Origin: Krumholzibacterium sp965370495
GTDB lineage: Bacteria; Krumholzibacteriota; Krumholzibacteriia; Krumholzibacteriales; Krumholzibacteriaceae
Length of the DNA: 18,631 bases
Reading direction: 5' to 3'
Assembly: GCA_965370495.1 (NCBI GenBank)
Contig: CBDUUV010000045.1
Coordinates: 1-18,631 of the forward strand
The translations under genes were made by a program, and so were the position numbers. The notes below the pieces were generated by a model. That model searched no databases, was not told the DNA's origin, and worked only from the letters and a program-made list of their open reading frames with translations. Shown one piece after another: positions 13,434 to 18,631 of this stretch. Within the stretch, counting starts at the first letter, position 1. Each line of letters starts with the position of its first letter.

Positions 13434-16373
13434 CTAGAACAGGCTGTTGAACCCTATCGTCCAGCGGTATTCCCATTTCTCCTCGTCACCTGTAAGTGAT
13501 GGATGGCTGATGTAGAGAGGGAAATTCGCCGTGAGCTTCCACACTCTGACTCCGATGCCGAAATCCTGAAGGATATCGTCGAAGATATCGCTATCCAGTT
13601 CGCTGCTCAAAGGTTCTGGAACGAGATGGAGTGGAGACGAGTCGAGAACTTTTCCCCAGTCGTAGAACAGGAAGATTTTCGGAATCATTTTTCCGCCGCC
13701 TTTCCTTCCCGGCGGTATCGGCAGCGGCACTTCTATCTCTATATTGGACGCGAAGAGTGATTTGAAAGAGAAATCAGCGTTGTAATACCCGCGAAGGTTT
13801 CCATCGCCCGAAACGTGGAAATTGTTATACTGGTCCTTCCAGAAAGCGCCACGGCTTCTCAGCCAGAAGTAATTTTCTTTGTCCAGGCTCCCCGCGCCGG
13901 CAAGATTGAACATCTCCTGAAGCGGTGGATCGATCGTGCTGCGTCCGAAGAAGAGCCGCACCCCGGGCTTTATCGGCAAAGGCCAGCCGCTGGAAGCCCA
14001 TAAACGAAAATCGAAGGTCAGTTTTTCATAATTGTGATCGCTTCCCCAGGTCGAGCGTTCCAGGCCGAGAAGAATAGAGGTCTCGAATATGTCGGCCCGC
14101 GGATAGCTCGCGATCAGAAAAGAGGCCTTGAGGTTTTTCCCTTCGTCGTATGTGTTCGGGAAGACATACGACGAATCAGTCAGCTCCTGGTATGTAAATT
14201 TCAGCGTGTAATGCTTGGCCGCGGGGGTCGTAAGATATTTCCGCATTGTCTTGGAAATGGCCAGGGTGCCTCCCTGGCGGCCTTCCCTGTACCAGGCGTC
14301 GGTGTAAAAAGCCGCCTCACGCCCGAAATACTTAAGAGGCGATTCATATGATCCGTATACATCGAAAGCCTCGCTCTCGATCCCGTACATTCCCTGGAGG
14401 GTGAATTTTCTGTACGTATTGCCATAACTCCCGCGCACGCGCAGCCCGGCTTTCCCGCCGTCTATGTCGTTGTAGTAGCACAGCGGCAGGATACGGTACT
14501 GATAGGCGTCCGTGGGGTAGAAACGGTTAAACGGATTATCCACTATGAAGGCTCTTCTGCGCGGAGAGAAGTTGTCGAGATGGTATATGTCGAGGATCTC
14601 GTTATCGGGGTTGATCGACAGAGAGACAGGCTCCACCGGGAATGTAAATATCTTCTCGAAGTCCCTCGGCATCCCGTCTATACGCTCTGAAACGGTATTG
14701 CCGTTTTTCAGCCTGAAGGCGAGCTTTAAGGGTATTATCATCTCTCCCTTACGCTTGATCATCACGTCGGCCGTGTAGCCTCCTTCAGATTCTTCCACCC
14801 CGAAACGGGCGATACTGTAATCGCAGTCCTTCGTGGTATGAAGCCACTGCCTGAAGAACTCCCCGAGGTCCATGCCCGAGATCTCTTCGCAAACAGAAAG
14901 AAAGGCTTCTTCGTCCACATGTTTGAATTTCCATCGCTCAAAGTATGTATGTATTATCTTCCGGAAATCCTCATCGCCGACATAGTAGCGGAGTGCCCTG
15001 ATGAAAAGCGCACTCTTGACATAGACCATCGAACGGCCGGAACTTTTGAACTCATGATGCGGGGTCGCGACCCGCTCGGCAAAGCCGGAGCGATGATAAT
15101 CGATAACCGGCCCGGCCAATCCTTCCCAGAGTTTTTTCGGGGGGTTCAGCCACGAGGAAAAAGTCTTTTTGTACGGTTTGCCATATGGGCCGTGGAGCTG
15201 CTCGTTGTACAGAAACATCTGGTACTGGGTCATGCCCTCGTCCATCCATGCCTCGTCCCTCTCATTATTGGCGAGCATTCCGTAGAACCAGTTGTGCCCG
15301 ATTTCGTGAAGGATAATGTTCTGGCCCGCGGAGCCGTTCATTACGAGCATCGGGTATTCCATTCCGCCCTGGGCATTTGCGTCTACGATGCTCATTTGGG
15401 GGTATCCATACGGGCCCGCGAAGCTTTCGAGCCACTTCATCGCCCTGACGCCACGGACAAGCGCCGAATCGGCCCACGCGTGGTTCCATGGACGGTAGAA
15501 ACTCATTATTCTGTAACCATTGTGCTCTGTATCCTCGACGATAAACGCCGGGTCGGCGCTCCAGGCGAAATCATGGACGTTGTCCGCGCGGAAATGAACC
15601 GTTTTCAATTTTCCCCGATTATACTCTTCGGGCCTGGTTGTTTTTGTCCCAGGTTTGTTTTTGTCCCATCCCGGATCTCCCGATACGGGCGTGCCGGTTG
15701 CCGCGATAACGAATTCTTCCGGCAGGGTTATGTGAACGTCAAATGTGCCGAACTCGCCGTAGAATTCTCCCATGCGAAACTGGTCCGGATGCCAGCCGTT
15801 TTTGTCATAAACGACCATCTTCGGGTACCACTGCCCCATGTCGTAGTGATCTCCGATATAACCGGCCCGGCCGATGCGCTGCCGGATCTTCTCGGTGAAA
15901 GAAAACTCGATAGTTATCTGTTCCCCGGGAGGAAGAGGCCTGGATAACAGGCATGTGAGAATCGTGCCCTCGACGCTGAATTCACTGCCTGTGCCATTTA
16001 CCATGAGGGTGTCGATATCGATCCAGCCCCGGTTCTTTTTCGAAAGGCCTTTGACCTGGAACGCGATACCGGCCAAATAATCCTTGAGAAGCTGAGAGTC
16101 TTTTTCCCTGTAGGCATCGGGGTAGAGATGCAGATAGAATTTCTCGAGCATATCGGGCGAGTTGTTCGTGTATGTGATGACCTCTGTGCCCGCAAGCATA
16201 TGCGATTCAGGGTCAAGGTCGCATTTGATCAGGTAATCCACCTGCTGCTGCCAGTACGGGTCGTCCATCCCGGGGATACCGATGTTCTGCGCGGCAGCCG
16301 GGGCGAAAGAAAAGAGAATGAACAGTGAAAGAAAACATAGCGCAATTCCTTGAGGTTTCATATAGCCCATCAT
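13434..16373 (-). CDS. M1-family zinc metallopeptidase fused to an outer-membrane beta-barrel
   Basis: A 979-residue exported protein. The signal peptide ends near AAAQ (26-29). Residues about 40-600 are an M1 (gluzincin) aminopeptidase: GGMEY (336-340, in place of GAMEN), zinc motif HEIGH (356-360) with the third ligand Glu379 exactly 18 residues on, and the transition-state Tyr of YVKSA (451-455). Residues about 603-979 have an outer-membrane barrel pattern: amphipathic strands, DIDGGKAGL (637-643 region), a GDGNLRGYY stretch (856-864) resembling the (V/L)RG(F/Y) signature of Omp85/BamA barrels, FLFYDWGKV (901-909) and a terminal Phe. The peptidase may be held on the outer membrane by its own barrel. 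The gene ends six bases from the convergent protease gene. The start is uncertain: Met1, Met2 and Met5 are all possible; GAAGGG lies directly before Met1. Confidence 0.85.
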   Translation of the reverse strand: MMGYMKPQGIALCFLSLFILFSFAPAAAQNIGIPGMDDPYWQQQVDYLIKCDLDPESHMLAGTEVITYTNNSPDMLEKFYLHLYPDAYREKDSQLLKDYLAGIAFQVKGLSKKNRGWIDIDTLMVNGTGSEFSVEGTILTCLLSRPLPPGEQITIEFSFTEKIRQRIGRAGYIGDHYDMGQWYPKMVVYDKNGWHPDQFRMGEFYGEFGTFDVHITLPEEFVIAATGTPVSGDPGWDKNKPGTKTTRPEEYNRGKLKTVHFRADNVHDFAWSADPAFIVEDTEHNGYRIMSFYRPWNHAWADSALVRGVRAMKWLESFAGPYGYPQMSIVDANAQGGMEYPMLVMNGSAGQNIILHEIGHNWFYGMLANNERDEAWMDEGMTQYQMFLYNEQLHGPYGKPYKKTFSSWLNPPKKLWEGLAGPVIDYHRSGFAERVATPHHEFKSSGRSMVYVKSALFIRALRYYVGDEDFRKIIHTYFERWKFKHVDEEAFLSVCEEISGMDLGEFFRQWLHTTKDCDYSIARFGVEESEGGYTADVMIKRKGEMIIPLKLAFRLKNGNTVSERIDGMPRDFEKIFTFPVEPVSLSINPDNEILDIYHLDNFSPRRRAFIVDNPFNRFYPTDAYQYRILPLCYYNDIDGGKAGLRVRGSYGNTYRKFTLQGMYGIESEAFDVYGSYESPLKYFGREAAFYTDAWYREGRQGGTLAISKTMRKYLTTPAAKHYTLKFTYQELTDSSYVFPNTYDEGKNLKASFLIASYPRADIFETSILLGLERSTWGSDHNYEKLTFDFRLWASSGWPLPIKPGVRLFFGRSTIDPPLQEMFNLAGAGSLDKENYFWLRSRGAFWKDQYNNFHVSGDGNLRGYYNADFSFKSLFASNIEIEVPLPIPPGRKGGGKMIPKIFLFYDWGKVLDSSPLHLVPEPLSSELDSDIFDDILQDFGIGVRVWKLTANFPLYISHPSLTGDEEKWEYRWTIGFNSLF

Positions 16374-16502
16374 CCCTTCATATTAAAAACGACGTAAAAA
16401 GCAGATGTTCGAACGGTTTCTTTTTCGTTTGTGTAAATTATCACAGCGTACGCATCTGATCAAGACAGATAAGACTTGTACAAAAACAAATTCGCTTAGT
16501 TT

Positions 16503-16538
16503 CATATAAAGGTCTGTATGCATATAAAGGTTCGTATG
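16503..16538 (+). repeat. Two tandem 18-bp repeats in the divergent promoter region
   Basis: CATATAAAGGTCTGTATG (16503-16520) is followed directly by CATATAAAGGTTCGTATG (16521-16538); 16 of 18 positions agree. Each unit contains TATAAA, which could serve as a -10 element, although no good -35 fits. The position between the divergent M1 and M16 peptidase genes suggests a two-site operator or a duplicated promoter element. Confidence 0.6.
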
Positions 16539-16604
16539 CCGGAATTTTGCTTGAAACCAGGCAGGCTCGCTGATAGGATGTTTTTTCCCGCGATTTCAGG
16601 CGGC

Positions 16605-16622
16605 GGCCCCGCGTGCGGGGCC
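16605..16622 (+). repeat. GC-rich hairpin in the leader of the M16 peptidase gene
   Basis: GGCCCCGC (16605-16612) and GCGGGGCC (16615-16622) are perfectly complementary with only GT between them, ending 42 bases before the start codon. No T run follows on either strand, so it is not a terminator. It may stabilise the mRNA 5' end or be a protein-binding palindrome. Confidence 0.5.
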
Positions 16623-16664
16623 CGAACAACGAACACAGATGCAGACTTCCGGAAAGGAGGAAGA

Positions 16665-18563
16665 ATGTTCAGAAAAGGAATGGGCCTTTTCCTGGCGGCG
16701 TTCGTGCTGGTTTTGTCCGTACTGGCTCAGCCGGCGCTTATAGCGGAAACTCTGGAAGAAAAGGTAAATGAATTTGAGCTTAAAAACGGGATGAAATTCC
16801 TGGTGGTCGAGCGTCATGAGGCGCCGGTCGTGTTCTGCGCAATTGTATTCAACGTGGGGTCGGCGAACGAGTGGCCCAACGTGACAGGGATTTCCCATCT
16901 TCTCGAGCACATGATGTTCAAGGGTACGAAAATGATGGGAACGACCAACTATAAAAAGGAGATACCTTATATAGAAAGGACCGATGAACTCGGCGAAAGC
17001 ACGATTGAGCTCCGCAAACTGATGGGTGAATGGCGTTTCGAGGCATTCAAGGAGTTCGGCAAAACGATTCTGGCGGAATTCAGTGAAGAGGAACAGGCGG
17101 AAATCGGAGCTGACAAGTACAAACAGAACAAGCTCCTGGTGGAGAAAATCCGTGCGCTGGAAACTCTTCCAGGGGAACTGACTTCGAAGAAATACCTGCT
17201 CGAGCAGGAAGGCACGGATTATCTCGAAATGTACCTTGAATACGAGACAGCATGGGGAGAATTGGCGCGTCTGCTGGAAGAACAGAGATCAAAATACATC
17301 GTAAACAACGAGATGTGGGAAGCATACATGAACAACGGGTCCCGTATGCTCAACGCCGGCACTTCCTATGATTTCACGGTCTATTTTGTGTACCTGCCTT
17401 CCAACAGGCTCGAACTCTGGATGACTCTCGAATCTGACCGCATGGATGAACCGGTATTCAGGGAGTTCTGGTCGGAGCGTGATGTGGTGATGGAGGAGAG
17501 GCGACTGTCCGAAAACGATCCTGATGACGCTCTGGACGAAGCGTTCAACTCGGTGGCATTTACAGCCTGCCCCTACAAGTGGCCTGTCCTGGGGTGGATG
17601 AGCGATCTGCTGACGATCGACCGGAAAGAACTTGTGGAATATCACAAAACGCGGTACGCGCCGAATAACGCGACAGCCGTAATCGTGGGCGATATAGACC
17701 TTGAAACCGCCAAAAAGATGGCGAAGAAATATTTTGCGTCTATACCCAGGCAGGAACTTCCGCCCGCGCTGGAAACACGTGAGCCGGAGCAGCAGGGCGA
17801 GAGGCGCCTTGTCCTGGAGCATGAGGCAAACGCGAAGCTTATGATCGGTTATCACAAGCCCGTATTCCCCGATCCGGAGGCGCTGGTATTTGGTGTAATG
17901 ACCAGTGTGCTTGCCGGTGGCCGTACATCGCGCCTGTACAAAACGATATATGAGGAGAAGGAACTTACCGCAACCCCTCCGAGGGTATATACCGGGCCTG
18001 GCGAGCGGTATGACAATCTTCTCGTCTTCTCTGCCGAGCCGAAGCATCCGCATACGCTCGAGGAATTAGAGAACGCGATATACGAGGAGATCGAAAAACT
18101 GAAAACAGAACCTGTAACGGAGCGTGAACTCCAGCGCATCAAGAATCAGCTCGATTCCCAGATGATCCAGCAGCTCGGTTCCAATCTTGGAATCGCCTTT
18201 ACAGTTCTTATGGGTGAGATATTCATGGATGACTGGCGAGCCATGTTCAGGCAGTTCGAGATGGTCAAGGACGTCACGTCCGAGGACATTATGGAGGTTG
18301 CTGAAAAGTACCTGGTTGAAAAGAACCGCACCGTAGCCTACCGTGTCAAGGTGGAGAAGGAAGGAACGGGAGAGGAAGGCGAAGGGGAAAAAGAAATTGA
18401 CCAGAACGTACTAAGGGCATATATCATGTCTCTGCCCCAGGATGAAATGATGGAGATAGTTCAGAAATTCCAGAGCATGAGGTCCGAAACCGAAGCCAGG
18501 GAATTTGCGGAAGAAATCCTGGAACAGGCCAGGGCCGCTGGATTTTTCAAGGATAAGGAATAG
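16665..18563 (+). CDS. Secreted M16-family (insulinase-like) zinc peptidase with an inserted helical segment
   Basis: A 632-residue exported metallopeptidase. The signal peptide runs to about Ala27 (ALIA). The inverted zinc motif is HLLEH (78-82), followed by MMFKGT. The usual next element (glycine-rich turn, NAxTxxDxTxY) appears only at 225-240 as GSRMLNAGTSYDFTVYF, and the third zinc ligand is probably Glu278 in ERDVVMEER. The gap from HLLEH to that Glu is about 195 residues instead of about 75, so roughly 120 residues (about 97-217), charged and probably helical, are inserted. The C-terminal half has YAPNNATAVIVGDID and LAGGRTSRLYK, typical of M16B/C proteins, and an acidic tail. The ATG at 16665 has AAAGGAGG eight bases upstream; the frame is open further upstream but without a signal peptide. 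The next gene starts 21 bp downstream. Confidence 0.9.
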   Translation: MFRKGMGLFLAAFVLVLSVLAQPALIAETLEEKVNEFELKNGMKFLVVERHEAPVVFCAIVFNVGSANEWPNVTGISHLLEHMMFKGTKMMGTTNYKKEIPYIERTDELGESTIELRKLMGEWRFEAFKEFGKTILAEFSEEEQAEIGADKYKQNKLLVEKIRALETLPGELTSKKYLLEQEGTDYLEMYLEYETAWGELARLLEEQRSKYIVNNEMWEAYMNNGSRMLNAGTSYDFTVYFVYLPSNRLELWMTLESDRMDEPVFREFWSERDVVMEERRLSENDPDDALDEAFNSVAFTACPYKWPVLGWMSDLLTIDRKELVEYHKTRYAPNNATAVIVGDIDLETAKKMAKKYFASIPRQELPPALETREPEQQGERRLVLEHEANAKLMIGYHKPVFPDPEALVFGVMTSVLAGGRTSRLYKTIYEEKELTATPPRVYTGPGERYDNLLVFSAEPKHPHTLEELENAIYEEIEKLKTEPVTERELQRIKNQLDSQMIQQLGSNLGIAFTVLMGEIFMDDWRAMFRQFEMVKDVTSEDIMEVAEKYLVEKNRTVAYRVKVEKEGTGEEGEGEKEIDQNVLRAYIMSLPQDEMMEIVQKFQSMRSETEAREFAEEILEQARAAGFFKDKE

Positions 18564-18584
18564 CAGAGGAAAGGGAGATCCGGA

Positions 18585-18631
18585 ATGAAAAGAAAAGTCT
18601 TTATTTCGATTCTTGCGGTGGTGCTTGTGGT
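18585..18631 (+). CDS. Start of a further exported protein (cut by the window edge)
   Basis: An ATG at 18585, behind AAAGGGAG, opens MKRKVFISILAVVLV: two basic residues then a hydrophobic stretch, the start of a signal peptide. Only 15 complete codons are visible. It begins 21 bp behind the M16 peptidase gene, so it is co-transcribed. M16 peptidases often occur as tandem pairs in which the second subunit lacks the zinc motif, so a second M16 protein is a reasonable guess but is not shown by the sequence here. Confidence 0.6.
   Translation, partial: MKRKVFISILAVVLV

Noticed and set aside
14838..15947. A 369-codon open frame on the plus strand opposite the M1 peptidase gene
   Set aside because: It lies wholly antisense to a gene with intact catalytic motifs, has no domain pattern or signal peptide, and is explained by the codon bias of the real gene.

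Overview
The window reads as a chromosomal segment of a Gram-negative, probably anaerobic bacterium. Exported and outer-membrane-type proteins are common: a papain-like protease with a C-terminal FlgD-like/T9SS-type sorting domain, an M1 peptidase that ends in an outer-membrane beta-barrel, and an M16 peptidase with a signal peptide. These features, with FeoAB iron uptake and citrate-lyase metabolism, suggest a member of the FCB superphylum or a nearby candidate phylum (Krumholzibacteriota-, Eisenbacteria- or Latescibacterota-like). This placement is an inference from domain style; there is no rRNA or other phylogenetic marker in the window.

Layout. Positions 1-74 hold the tail of an IS3-like transposase and its probable terminal inverted repeat. 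Positions 251-340 hold a minimal type I-E-like CRISPR (two identical 29-nt repeats, one 32-nt spacer) with no cas genes in view. From 368 to 3689 (minus strand) lies an iron operon, fur-feoA-feoB-DUF4198, behind a promoter with a good Fur box over its start site. From 4245 to 11199 (plus strand) lies a carbon block: pyruvate kinase, an intergenic region with a candidate structured RNA and a strong terminator, then a CitD-CitE fusion, CitF and an unusually long ATP-type PEP carboxykinase. Positions 11339-13427 carry a small exported protein of unknown function and the cysteine protease. From 13434 to 16373 (minus) is the M1 peptidase/barrel fusion. From 16665 (plus) come an M16 peptidase and the first codons of a further exported protein.

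How the genes fit together. Citrate lyase would split citrate to acetate and oxaloacetate, PEP carboxykinase would convert oxaloacetate to PEP, and pyruvate kinase would convert PEP to pyruvate with ATP formation, so the block forms a plausible citrate-to-pyruvate route (or part of it run in reverse). The most unusual point is that the CitD-like domain fused to CitE has Lys where the prosthetic-group serine (Ser14 of classical CitD) should be, and no citC, citX or citG is seen. This raises the possibility of a citrate lyase that works on CoA thioesters without the usual covalent cofactor.

Other points of interest are the M1-barrel fusion, a roughly 120-residue insertion inside the zinc-site domain of the M16 peptidase, a terminated structured-RNA candidate at 5911-6080, an 18-bp tandem repeat between the divergent peptidase genes, and G/C homopolymer tracts of 7-10 nt in several intergenic gaps.
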